Assembly (NCBI GenBank): GCA_903813345.2 | Contig: CAIIXF020000002.1 | Coordinates: forward strand, 5,246,001-5,310,000 | Origin: Owenia fusiformis | Lineage: Eukaryota; Annelida; Polychaeta; Sabellida; Oweniidae | Direction of reading: 5' to 3' | Length of the DNA: 64,000 bases | Shown: positions 23,201 to 37,460 of the stretch, one piece after another | How the letters are laid out: the number at the start of each line of letters is the position of its first letter | How positions within the stretch are numbered: position 1 is the first letter of the stretch | Made by a program: the position numbers and the translations under genes | Notes under the pieces: model-generated | The model's input: only the letters and a program-made list of their open reading frames with translations | Told to the model about the DNA's origin: nothing | Database searches by the model: none

Positions 23201-26200
23201 TCACGTCTGTGCCTTGTTTTTCTGTGTTAAAGTATATGTAAACATTTTAGTACATTTAAAGTACGACATGTTCACATTTAATATTAATGTATTAATTAAT
23301 ACAAATTCTTATCAATAGTATATGCTCATTTCAGTATGTTGCTAATTTTGTTCTCTAAATGTCAAGACATGTTTAATGAATTGTAAATAAACATTATAAG
23401 GGGGACACAGACACCAGTAACATTGGTATTGTGTTAATAAATAAAATAAAGTATGACAACATCAAGTGGAAAAGAGAGGAATTGGCAAGAATTGTCACCC
23501 ATGTGTGATCAATGATTTTGTATGTGGATGTTAAATAAGACATTACTGGCATTGAAATGTAAAAGGTTTTGAGAACGTCAGACTTAATTATAAATGTACA
23601 TGCATAGACCTCATTATTTTGTCAAAAAATGACATGGGAAAAATAAAATATAGAGAGCATTCCAAATAGTTTAGAAATATCTGAGAATTAAAGACTTCAT
23701 TCATTTGACCTGACAAACAATCTCAAACATACATGTATTATATATTATACATGTAATACACCAGTATGCGATATATGTTGGTGCTAATGAATGAGTTGAA
23801 ATTATGTGTTGTAATGTATCATTTTAAAGTACATGTACATTTTAAATTATGTACATGATATACATCAAAATAAAGTCAAAATTAGCATGACTATTCTGAT
23901 ATTTCAATATCAAATTGGAAATAATGATATACAAGCTGTATATGTTTCAGTTTCATAAAATATTTCATGTTATATTGTAGCTAAATATCAGGCCAATACT
24001 CAAGAACAGACGCTATCCAGGGGGTGTATGCATATTTTAATTGCTTTATGTATTTAAATGGTCACTGCTTTAACCTGCTATACATTTTTAAGACTTATAA
24101 TTACCAGCTTAAACTTTTTGCCTCATTATTTTTTAGTAAACATTTCAATAAAGATCTGTAGCATGAATCTCAGACATATTTCTGTTCACAGACATCCAGA
24201 TTTTTCTATTTCCAGATGTTTTTATTTCTATTCATCTGAAATGACAATGACATATTTGTTGTGCTGTCATATATGACTTCTATATTTTTTCATAATGACA
24301 TCATGTGGTGATAAAAGTGTCATATTTTTGAGTTTGATCATGTTTTATGATTAAGACCTGCTTCCACCATTTCATTATATCACATTGACTCAATGTTGAA
24401 TGATGACGTAAAATCATTAAAATTTGTGAATCTGAAAAAATACAAAAGGACGATTCTCGGTTTGGAGAACAAAGTTCATCAATCTAGATGAGCATTATCC
24501 CTGCTTCGGACAAATTTGATTTTTTTACATAATATAGATTTGAATGTTCTCTTTTGAATAGTCATAATTTAATTTGGGTAATATTTCTAGATTTTTCTCA
24601 AAAAAATATTTGCGCAGTACATTGATGAACTTCTTTCCCCAAATCGAGACTTGTATTTTATTAAAATCGGTCTAATTGAGCGTTATCCCTGCTCCAGACC
24701 AATTTGATATTTTTACATCTTGTAGATTTAAATGTCCTCTTTTGAATATTCATAGTTTAATTTGGGTAATATTTCTATATTTTTCATGAAAAAAAATATT
24801 AGCTCAGGAGACTGTTCTCCAAACCGAGAATCGTCCTTTGACAAAAAGCTGAACAGTTAAGAAAGGTTTGCAATATTAAATCAATAACCTAACTTGCAAA
24901 TGTTATACTGCAACTCAATCGTCCTTCATATTAAATACCTTAATTAAGGCTACATGTACACTATCCCCTCTTTATGCGGGCTTTGAATACCTTTATTTTT
25001 GCTACTATATACCATATACCCTATATCCCATTCCCATCCCTTATTTCTATAACATATTATTGATTCAAAGATATTGATTAAAAAAAACAGTTTATGATGT
25101 ATTATACCCACTGGCGAATCCAGAAGCTACAAGGGGAGGGGGGCAAATTTTAAGTCAGGAAAAAGTTTTTTGATAATTTGGCTTAGAAGGTCAAATTATG
25201 CCCAGAAAGGCCCATTTTGAGACCCTACACAATTTTTGGGTCCAACAATTTTTGGGGCCCTAACATTTTTTTCTTGGCTCACAAAGGGGGGGGGGGGGGG
25301 GAGCTGGATCCGCCAGTGATACCATAACATATAATTAACACATAATGTAACTAAATACAGGGTGGTCCAAAAAAATGGGACACTCGTATTTCAAAAATAA
25401 ATATTGATTTTCTTGATCAAAACATGTCATATTATCTACCAATGGATAGGGAATTTACTTATCCTTAATTTGGTGTATCATAAGTTCAAATTTATTATAA
25501 TGTCTGTCAACCAGCGTCCATAACATAAATGACGTCATTTTAGTTTCAAAACAGGTTTTCAAAAACTTGCAAAAAACAAGTTTTTTGTCAACTTTATTTA
25601 CACATTTTCAGTCTCTCAAGGTCAGAATTAAATTATTGAGAAGTGGAATTCATTGTCTCAAGAGAATATCAATGATGCTGTTGGCCAGTTTAGGCCAAAT
25701 TAAGGGCTACAATTGATCAAAATGGTGGACATATTGAACAGAAATAAAGTTGACAATAAAACTTGGTTTTAATTTGCAAGTTTTGGAAAACCCGTTTTGA
25801 AATGAAAATGACGTCATTTATATTATGAATGCTGGTTGACAGACATTATAATAAATCTGAACTTATGATATACCAAATTAAAGATAAGTAAATTCCCTAT
25901 CCAATGGTATATAACATGACATGTTTTCATGAAGAAAATCAATATTTATTCTTGAAATACGAGTGTCCCATTTTTTTGGACCACCCTGTATATATTATAT
26001 GTATGGTCCAGGAAACTGGGCAAGCAAATCTTGACAGCATTGCCATGTATGCAAATGTTTCAAAGCTCCAGTCCCAATAGCTAAAGTGGTACAGCACTTG
26101 TCATGTTATATGAAGGTTGTGGGTTCAATTCCCATCTAGGTAGAATGACAAATTCACCTTAATTTGATCCATTGTTGAAATTGACATAAGATTCAGTATC

Positions 26201-29200
26201 TACCTCTTAGGCTCTTAGGCTAAAGAGCAATAGAAATAATCTTTAATAAAGATGGCAGCACAATCAAATTGTTTGTTGTAAAATTCTACCAGTGCTGCCA
26301 TCTTTATATTGTCCTAAAACCCATTATCTGTCTCTTATGCTGTGCTTATTTAAACCAGTGATATCACTTGGCTTTCCCTAGCCTTTAACAGTTCAGTCAC
26401 TATCCACAATATATAAAAAACTGAACCAGGTATAATATGAGGTTATATAATGGTTGATTCTGTATATCGTGTTTATACTCAAGTGAGTATATGATATATT
26501 CACGAGTGACTGAAGGGAACGAGTGAATATATCATATACTCACGAGAGTATAACGATATACAGAATCAACCATTATATGATCTTATTATCCCACCCAAGT
26601 AATCAAGTCGAAGAGTTGTATACGCTATCCAGGAGTTGTATACGCTATCCGGAAGTTGTATACGCTATCCCGGAGTTGTATATCGTTCTCAAGAGTTGTA
26701 TACGATGAGTGTTGGTTTTATATTGCAGTTATACAATGCTATTATACAATCATATAAAGCACTTAGGGTGGGATAAAGGTATAAACGCAATGTTATGATT
26801 ATATTAAAGGATATATAGCTTTATTATTTCTCTGTAGTGATAATCAGCATGTGATTGGTCAGTCATGTAACATGTGACCAAAAATACCACAAGGTATTCC
26901 ATTCATGTGTAAGTCATCGATATGAAAGGTGTATTTTTAGAAAAATAAGTACAGGTATTCAACGAATGTGACGTCACATGTATAGACTACTTTGAACATG
27001 TGGCATTATTTATCCAATTTTCAATTTTTGAGACACTATATAGTTGATAGAGGAATATTGTTAAACTGATGATATGTATGAAATAATAAAACAAATATTG
27101 AATTCTGTTTTCCTGCAATACCTGTATGTATTACATACCTAGCGAAGCATTTGTATGGAAGTCAATGGGAAAGTTAGCGAGCTATATCCACCGATATTGC
27201 CCGATTACCCCGATATAGCCCGCTTACTTCGTTTTGATATTAGATTTCTTTAATAACCATGATAATATCATGACGTCACGTCATTGATACAAAGTAACCA
27301 TGGAAACAAAGGCATGTTATACATCAGTTATGTCACTATGACGTGAAATATGCCTTCGTTCTTGCCCAAATATAGAGCCTCCCAAGGTCGGCCTATATTG
27401 GGAGAACTCAGGCATATTTCACGTCATAGTGACATAACCTCTAAATATTACAGGGGGATGTATTCCACTTGCCCTTCGGGCTGGGTGGAATACACCCTCA
27501 GAAATATATACCAAATATTCCATTCTATTGAGGTGAATACATGTTCATCTTTCCCTCAGTATATTTCCCGCAGCCCGAAGGGCAAGGGAAATATACCTGA
27601 GGGAAAGATGACCATGTATTCACCGAAAATAGAATGGAATATTTGATTTATTATATCATTTGAATGTTCTACAAATTAAGTGTATTTCTTTTAACGCATA
27701 GATACAACGCATGTGCTCGTCAAAATAACCACTCTAACTACAGCTTCTCTTAGATGCAAGATATTGCCATCTTTCATCCTCAAAAGTCATACGTGCAAGA
27801 TGACTTGTGACATCACTGGTTTATAAACATCAAGAACATGGCAACGGATACACAATTGCTATGAGTAACCATGCTCATACTACAAATATAAGCTGTGACG
27901 TCATAACAATGAAGTTTTATTGCCCTGCGTATCCAAGTATTTTCCACAATATTGTTGTGACGTCATAACAAAAACATAACATCCGGGACTTTCTACCGTG
28001 GTATATACTCCGTGGTATATACATCGTGGTATATACAGTTGAAAACGAGGCTGCGGCTGGAGGCTGCAGGAAACGATAAAATACACCCTAATATTTTTAA
28101 TCATGTGATCGGTTCTTATCCAATGAGAAAGCGAGAAACATTTCAATGATATAATAAATACAGGTATTGCACTCAACATCATTCAATATTTGTATATTAT
28201 TCTTAGAATTTTTCATATTGAAACTGTATATGTGTTATTTTGCTTGTAAATCATAGATGCTAAAATAAATGAATGAACCTGTCATTTTTAGATGGCTCAA
28301 TTAGGACAAGCAGTATTCACCATTAAAGACCTTTTGGCTGCAGAGGCAGACAGACTTAGACTAAAGCTACAGTAAGTCAAAAACTAATTTAAAAAACAAG
28401 GGGGTTCTCATCTTATAGTATTGACTAATATTTTGAATTTTTCCCATTTCATGAATGAATCTTATCTATCAGACTCTCTCATATGAAAAAGCAACTTTAG
28501 ATTGCTCAAAACTTAATCAGAATTTTTTGTATATCTGCCATGGTGTTTTATTCTTGGACTCGGAAAAACCATAATACAGTACAGTAACCAAGAAAAGAAA
28601 CCTATAGATATTGTTCCTGGGATATTGTAGCAACAATGTATTGTCTACCAAAGCAGGACCGTAGCCAGAGGGGGAGCGGAAGCTCCCCCCCCCCCTGGCC
28701 AGAAATTCATTCAAAATCATGCAGTTTTTCACCATTCTGAGAATTTTTCGCATGATTTTTAGCCAAAATTGTAAAAAGCTCCCCGCTGGAAAAAAGCTCC
28801 CCCTCCTGGTAAAAGCTGGCTACGGGTCAAGCAAAGCAATAACTTACTGGCTTATTGCTGTTGCTCTTTTAAATGAATCTGTTAGATACTCCAAAATGAT
28901 CACGTGGGAGTTTTATTAAATCATAATATGCATCTACGATGACTTGAGAATACAGTTTTTATTCTGTTTCTAGGTCCCCTGACTTTGAGGAATCTGGCTA
29001 TGTCACAGTGACAGCCTGGCAGGACCAGAGTCTATCACATATGATGAATGGGAATGAGGTAAGAAACTGCATGTATTGTCTTGAAAGGTAGTTAGGATGG
29101 GATGGGACAAAGATACACGATCTGGGTCAGGGTGAGAAAAAGATTGATTCGAGTTCCAACTCAAGTCAGGTTGTATAATTAGCATTTCTTTAGTTATTTT

Positions 29201-32200
29201 TTCAACCTGAAAGACTTTGAATCTTTAACTACAGTTTTTGATTTGGGTCCTAAAGGCCTGAACCTAAAGGCCTCGGGAGGTCAGCTCATTGGGCCATCAT
29301 CTCAGCCCTAGGAGATATGATAGACTTGGCAAGGATTGGGTTGGGTTAGATGTTGCTCAAGAGTTTTTTTTGTTTTTTTTTGCTCAAGAGTTATCACCTT
29401 CTTGAACTGGGCCAGAAGCAGAGGAGATAATTTCACCTTTGCACTGATTGACTTATATTACTCCATGCATGGTGATTCCATCATGCTAAGTTCCAGTCCA
29501 TACCCTTTATAGAATATTGTTTCCTATATCAATACAGGTCTTAATTGACATGACATACTGCACCAAAATTGATTTTAGATAATGAAATAAAAATCCAGTG
29601 GTACTCATCCTATCTCACAAGACAAGATAAGATTTAATAGAATAAAGACTTTACGTGCCCTATGGCCCAAAGGCATGAATTGACTTGACAAGGCATGTCA
29701 GACATGAAAAAGAAATGAGAACCCAGTAATTAGTACAATAGTCACTAGGACAGGGAACTACTAGGGAACCACTGGGGAACTACTAGGGAACCACTAAGGA
29801 ACTACTAGGAAACTACTAGGGAACTACTAGGGAACCACTGGGGAACCACTAGGGAACCACTAAGGAACTACTAGGAAACTACTAGGGAACTACTAGGGAA
29901 CCACTGGGGAACCACTAGGGAACCACTGGGGAACCACTAGGGAACCACTAGGGAACCACTAGGGAACTACTAGGAACCACTAGGGAACCACTGGGGAATA
30001 ACTAGGGAACTACTAGGAACCACTGGGGAACTACTAGGGAACCACTAGGGAACTACGAGGGAACTACTAAGGAACCACTAGGGAACTACTAGGGAACCAC
30101 TAGGAAACTACTAGGGAACCACTAGGGAACTACTAGGGAACCACTAGGGAACTACTAGGGAACCACTAGGGAACTACTAGGGAACCACTAGGGAACTACT
30201 AGGGAACCACTAGGGAACTACTAGGGAACTATTAGGGAACTACTAGGGAACCACTATGAACTACTAAGGAACCACTGGGGAACTACTAGGGAACCACTAG
30301 GGAATTACTAGGGAACCACTAGGGAACCACTAGGGAACTACTAAGGAACTACTAAGGAACCACTAGGGAACTACTAGGGAACCACTAGGAAACTACTAGG
30401 GAACCACTAGGGAACTACTAGGGAACCATTAGGGAACTACTAGGGAACCACTAGGGAACTACTAAGGAACCACTGGGGAACTACTAGGGAACCACTAGGG
30501 AATTACTAGGGAACCACTAGGGAACTACTAGGGAACCACTGGGGAACTACTAGGGAACCACTACGGAATTACTAGGGAACCACTGGGGAACTACTAGGGA
30601 ACCATTAGGGAACTACTAGGGAACCACTAGGGAACCACTGGGGTACTTAAGAGCTTAGGAGGCCTGATATTAAAAAAACAGAAATGACAAATCACAGTAA
30701 CTTTTTACCTTACAGGATCAACCCATATCCCCAATGGAATGTAAAACGAAGAGGCGAGATATGCTTAAACCTGTTTATGACAACATAGTGACAAAGAGCT
30801 ATAGGTTTCCCACTGCAGGAGGTACACAGCTCAGAGTGTGGGAGTACATGGGAGAAAGCAAACTGACCTTCAATATACCAAAGCAATTACTGTAAGTTAG
30901 TACAGTGGTTCGTTTCTTTTTATTTCTATTCATTTATAAAATATAAACATTTATAGCAGTTTGCTTTCACATTATACACCAATTGGTTCATTTTTGTTTG
31001 GGTGCATTGTTCATCATAAATTATGAATGGGTATTGTGATTTGATTGCATTGTTCATCATAAATTATGAACAGGTATTGTGATTTGGTTGTATTGTTCAT
31101 CATAAATTATGAACGGGTATTGTGATTTGGTTGCATTGTTCATAATAAATTATCAACGGGTATTGTGATTTGGTTGCATTGTTCATCATAAATTATGAAC
31201 GGGTATTGTGATTTGGTTGCATTGTTCATCATAAATTATGAAAGGGTATTATGATTTGGTTGCATTGTTCATCATAAATTATGAACGGGCATTGTGATTT
31301 GGTTGCATTGTTCATCATAAATTATGAATGGGTATTGTGATTTTGTTGCATTGTTCATTATAAGTTATCAATGGGTATTGTGATTTGGTTGCATGGTTCA
31401 TCATAAATTATGAATGGGTATTGTGATTTGGTTGCATCGTTCATCATAAATTATGAATGGGTATTGTGATTTGGTTACATTGTTCATCATAAATTATGAA
31501 CGGGTATTGTGATTTGGTTGCATTTTTCATCATAAATTATGAATGGGTATTGTGATTTGGTTACATTGTTCATCATAAATTATGAACGGATATTGTGATT
31601 TGGTTGCATTGTTCATCATAAATTATGAACAGGAATTGTGATTTGGTTGCATTGTTCATCATAAGTTATTGTGATTTGGTTGTATTGTTCATCATAAATT
31701 ATGAACAGGTATTGTGATTTGGTTACATTGTTCATCATAAATTATGAACGGGTATTGTGATTTGGTTGCATTGTTCATCAATAAATTATGAACGGGTATT
31801 GTGATTTTGTTGCATTGTTCATCATACGTTATGAATGGGTATTGTGATTTGGTTGCATTGTTCATCATGAATTATGAATGGGTATTGTGATTTGGTTGCA
31901 TTGTTCATCATAAATTATGAACAGGTATTGTGATTTGGTTGCATTGTTCAACATAAATTATGAACAGGTATTGTGATTTGGTTGCATTGTTCATCATAAA
32001 TTATTAATGGGTATTGTGATTTGGTTGCATTGTTCATCATAAATTATGGATGGGTATTATGATTTGGTTGCATTGTTCATTATAGATTATAAACGGGTAT
32101 TGTGATTTGGTTGCATTGTTCATCATAAATTATGAATGGGTATTGTGATTTGGTTGCATTGTTCATCATAAATTATGGATGGGTATTATGATTTGGTTGC

Positions 32201-35200
32201 ATTGTTCATCATAGATTATGAACGGGTATTGTGATTTGGTTGCATTGTTCATCATAAATTATGAATGGGTATTGTGATTTGGTCACATTGTTCATCATAA
32301 ATTATGAATGGGTATTGTGATTTGGTTGCATTGTTCATCATAAATTATGAACGGGTATTGTGATTTGGTTGCATTGTTCATCATAAATTATGGATGGGTA
32401 TTATGATTTGGTTGCATTGTTCATCATAAATTATGAATGGGTATTGTGATTTGGTTGCATTGTTCATCATAAATTATGGATGGGTATTATGATTTGGTTG
32501 CATTGTTCATCATAGATTATGAACGGGTATTGTGATTTGGTTGCATTGTTCATCATAAATTATGAACAGGAATTGTGATTTGGTTGCATTGTTCATCATA
32601 AATTATGGATGGGTATTATGATTTGGTTGCATTGTTCATCATAAATTATGGATGGGTATTATGATTTGGTTGCATTGTTCATCATAGATTATGAACGGGT
32701 ATTGTGATTTGGTTGCATTGTTCATCATAAATTATGAACAGGAATTGTGATTTGGTTGCATTGTTCATCATAAGTTATTGTGATTTGGTTGTATTGTTCA
32801 TCATAAATTATGAATGGGTATTGTGATTTGGTTGCATTGTTCATCATAAATTATGAATGGGTATTAATATTTGATCTGACCAATCACAGTCAATTATCAT
32901 TATTCGAAATATCATAGTACATTATTTTTAATTGTATGCCTTTGTTAATTGCAGTTCTCTGTGGATTGAGGAAGAGAGTAGATCCATGCAGCAACTACAA
33001 GACCTTGGAGTTGTACGTTACTTTTACTAGACTTATCATATTCTCTCTAATAACAATGAGTGCACAGTTCCAATGCAACTTTTATGTTGAGTATGGTCTC
33101 AAGTGATAATCTTAGTGATAACACCTTATCCGCAATAATTTTTCTCATTTTTTACGTGCGCTTATTTGAAATCCTTTAAGACTTTATCTTACCCTTTTAA
33201 AATTACAATTTGGAAACCGCACTGTTTGTTCATTTAATAGAATATTGTGTATAAAAATAACATGTGTATCGCACTTAAGTTTTTGAGTTATAAGTGCTAT
33301 GATACTTACTAGATTACTATTCTAGTATCTATATTAATATTATAACCCCCAGAGATTACTGTCCCTCTCTCGATTGGTTCTTCCAGAGACTTAAAGGCCT
33401 ACTTTGCATATTTTCAATTAAGTATAGTGGGCCTTTAATTACAACATTTTTCTTTGTGCCTTTACACTCAGTCTGGCAAGTTAATGATGCGAAGAGGAAA
33501 ACTATAAAGCCCAGAGAACCATACATGTTCAGGTACAAGTTCATTTAAAATTGTATAGCTTAAACTCCCAAATAGATGGTATAATGGGAGTCCCAATAGC
33601 CAATAGTCTCAGTACTTTGTGATTGAGCTGATATACATGAGCTGTTGTTTGTTTCAGTTAAGTGCAGAGTGGAATAGTAAAGTGAAGGAAGCTTTGGAGT
33701 TACATATGAATCTCATTAGCGTTTACAAGAAAAATGTCAGGTTCCTTGCTGAACAAAATGGTGAGTTTCAATAATATACAATAATATGACCAAATGTAAA
33801 TGACAGTTTAATTGTGAAAATGAAAAAAATCCAAGATCGCAAAGTAAGCTTTCTAATCTGAATACCATTGGGACCAGTCAAAGTGTTTTGTTTGGCAGGT
33901 GTTAACATTTCAAGGTTTGTTACATGGTAGTTTAGCATAATAAAAAATGGGACTGCAAAACATTCACAACCAGAGGTCTTTGGATACACAGGTATAGTGC
34001 ATCTTAAAAGTGCTTTTAATTGATACATGAAATGAACATCTTACAAAAAACAGCTTTACTCAACTATGACTACTGTACGTGTAAATCGAATGAAAATACA
34101 CATGCACTAATAATCAGTTATGGTAAGATAATAAAGATGTCGCTATGCTATTAAAACCTATTTACTTTGTAAATAATCATTACTCTCATTTTGACTTGTA
34201 ATTTAAGTGTAAAGATAGCAAATGAAAAGCATGGTCATCTGGCCATTTTACAGAATTAATCCTGCTAACCATAGTTGACCTGTAGGAGCCTTGTATACGT
34301 ACATGTTTACATTGTTATGATTTTAGGTGCCCCATTCAAACCCAGTAGACTGAAAGCAAATAAAGAGTTAGAATTCGTGCCCACTAATTTACACTTGCAG
34401 AGAATCTGGGCTCAGAATGCAATGAAAGAGACAAGTAAGAAAATCTTCCGTTTTTTTTCTTTCTTTAAGATTTTTCTTTCTTTTTGCTTCACATTACCAA
34501 TGTTTCTGGAAATAAGATTAGTTCCTGTAGGATCAAGATTCTAACTTTGTTTCAAACTTAAGAAACAATTTAAATTGTGTTATTTCACTGAAAGGAAATG
34601 CTAACAATTTCTTGGGCTCTGAGCAGTCATGGTATATACAGTACTCATATGATGGAGTACTACATGTAACATAAATAGTAAATGTGCATTAGATTTGTGT
34701 TTTCAACTAGCCCAAGTGATTTACATCATATTTTTAGATTCACTATTTGATTGTGAATATTATCCAGTAAAACCTGTGTAAGTGGAACTTCTGTTCTGTT
34801 CAAAATCATTCAACTTAGGCTTTTCCACTAAATCGAGGTTTAATGAACATTTAAAAATGTGTTCCACTTAACTTATACATGTACAACAGTATACCACTAT
34901 CCAGGTTTTACTGTTGTTCAATAGTTTAATGGTATTTTATGATTATAATTGCAAGAGCCTTTTTTACTTATTTTGTATTTTTTGTTTATTTTAAATTAGG
35001 TGGTTGCTATGACATCACGACAGTTGGAGCATTTACAGCCTACTCTCAAAAATACAAAAATGGCGGACTAAAAAGACTCTTGAATCAACAACGTGAAATA
35101 TTTGACCTTAACAGTGGAGAATCTCAGTTAGATGACAAAATGAGGAAATATTATAAAATCCAAAACAATTTGATTCGATTAAGGGATGATATACATTACC

Positions 35201-37429
35201 ATTGTGAAGGTGTATGTAGAGCTGCTCTGCAAAGGTCGTTGAGTGAGCTTAAGAAATCTGTCTCTGCATTGACTGAAAAAGTAAGTCTCATTTAAGGTGG
35301 GACTTTTTCCTTCAACATAAAGGCAGGTATGTGTTTGCATCATGAATGTAGCATTGAACACATATGAAAAAGTTTATTGATGGATCATGTCCCACCTTAA
35401 TTGAATTTAAAAAATAACAGATTGCTCAATAGCTATTTAAGGTAGGCACTGGGTTTCTCACAAATATAATGATGAATATTGTCATACTTGTAGAGAGTGG
35501 GTCAATCGAAAATGAGGTGAATAGATCTTTCCAATAAATCCAGATTTATTATGTTATGTTATAGGCTTAGGTGTCTCTATCCCTGCAAAACCACATACAA
35601 TTGTTCAATGGCAAATAGTTCATTTCACTTCATTTTTGAATTACAAATTTCTCACACAGACACCATATGGCATATACGTGTGTTAGCATAATGTAACTTG
35701 ATACCTAAAGGTAAAAACAGATCCTCATATTAAGCTGGTATCTTTATCCTGGCTGGAACCAGAGACAGTTCTAGTCAGTGCCAGTTTTTTATGGAATCAG
35801 CTGCACTCTAGTAATCAACATTCTGGTGTACCAGTTAACATTCCTTTTGCCACATGCTGGGATTGAACCCAGGACCTCAGAATCAGAAATCCAGCTTGCT
35901 AACCTTTGCAACACAGAGACATGGACAATTAGTTAATCATAATTCTGTTTGGAAAAATTACTACCTTTTATATATCCTGGGTTCTTTGGCTTTGCAAAAT
36001 ATGTTTATTGGACATGTAATTTGTGCATTTAAACATAACTGCCATGACTCATTTTCAGACACAACAACTTTTGGATTTATTAGACGATCCTCTAGTCAAG
36101 AAAGCAGTTCAGCTGTACTCAAATGCCAAACATGGTGCCCCAGGGGACAGACGTGGTGTTGTCTCATTATCTCCTGCTATAGAACTTATGAATCCTGCTT
36201 TCGCCTTAGAGCAAGCTAAGTTAAAGAGAAGGCGTTCTTACACTGATGTTGATTCAATAGATTCCCCGCCATTATCTCCGGAGACCCCTGAGATTGAAAA
36301 TAAAGAACAAAGATGGCCGCCATGGAGTAATCCTGATAATAATAAAGCAATGCAAGAGGAACCCTGGGTAATATAATTATTTAAAAAATATTAATTTTTT
36401 TTCACTAACACCCCAGTCACATTTCCTACGGCGACCTTGCGGTCTATCATTTCTGCGGCCAGTAACATTTCTACGCTCGCCGTGGAATTTCTGCGCTCTC
36501 ATACTTTTGCAGTCAAATTTCCCACGGCAGCCGCACGGTGAATTTAAAATTTCTGTTGATAAATTATACTTTTTTCATTTTATTTACATCGGGACAATTT
36601 CTAAATGTTATTCATAGTGCTAGGATGTAATATCAAATGAAAAGTGATCGTGAAACATTGACAAATAATGATTCAATCTTGCTGAGCCAGTTGATTTCTA
36701 CGGGGACCTCAGAAATGAACAAATATCATAACTACGAGTTATAATTTCTACGGCGACCCTGCGGCCTGTAAACAACTAGATACGCCGTACGGAGGCCGCA
36801 AGGCGAGCGTAGTTTTCCTACGCTCGCCGCAGAAATACACTGATTTAATTGATCTGCCGTCGACGCACGGCCTCCATATGACAAATGTGACTGGGGTGTA
36901 ACTAATGGTCTTGTAGAATGAGAAACCTGGTTGAATATTAAATATAAATTTGCATACTGATATTCTGAATTTCTGACAACTGAAAAATAAAAGCAAATGA
37001 AAAACAGGCAAAATTGTTTAAAATTATAATTTTTAACATGAAAACAGTTACATTTCTCAAAAAACATGTATTGGAATAAAACAATTTTGAGAAAAAAATT
37101 ATTTGGTCACATGCAAATTTAAGCTAGAACCCACTTTAAATTAATGATTGTACCAAATTAATTGTACAGTAAAACCTGTCTAAGAGACACACCTTTGGTA
37201 CCTCTAAAAAGTGTTCCATTTGGGAGATGTTCCACTTGTAGAGGTCCATTTGACTTTAAGTTAGTTGGTTTTGGGACTCTGAAAAGTGATCCATTAACAG
37301 AGGCATTCCACTTCTAGAGGTGTTCCACTTTACAGGTTTCAATGTATGTAAATCGATTATTGTCCTTATTGTATTTTCAGGACATTTTTTTTTTAATTTT
37401 TTTATTATTATTATTTTTTTTAATTTTTA

Positions 37430-37460
<31 letters not shown>

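Larger units (their letters stand above)
20801..28291 (+). other. Large INPP4 intron 7, repeat-rich
   Basis: No exon seen. Contents: a ~783-bp duplication with a GGGCGG array (21404-23190), a TIR element (24445-24839), a CACTGG-ended element (25109-25318), a mariner-like foldback (25356-25990), a tRNA-like SINE head (26065-26145), palindromes at 26249-26311, 26440-26583, 27327-27439 and 27505-27647, and an 18-bp repeat at 26608-26705. Confidence 0.7.

Noticed and set aside
26065-26145. Functional tRNA gene
   Set aside because: Box motifs are present but no cloverleaf or clear anticodon arm forms; a SINE head is more likely.
27350-27646. 98-codon open frame
   Set aside because: It is produced by the palindrome cluster in INPP4 intron 7 and has no family features.
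29745-32873. CRISPR-like direct repeats
   Set aside because: Units are contiguous with no unique spacers, lie in introns of an animal gene, and there are no cas genes.
36732-37067. Open frames of 111 and 87 codons on the minus strand
   Set aside because: They run across the end of the Harbinger-like MITE into intron DNA; no protein pattern.
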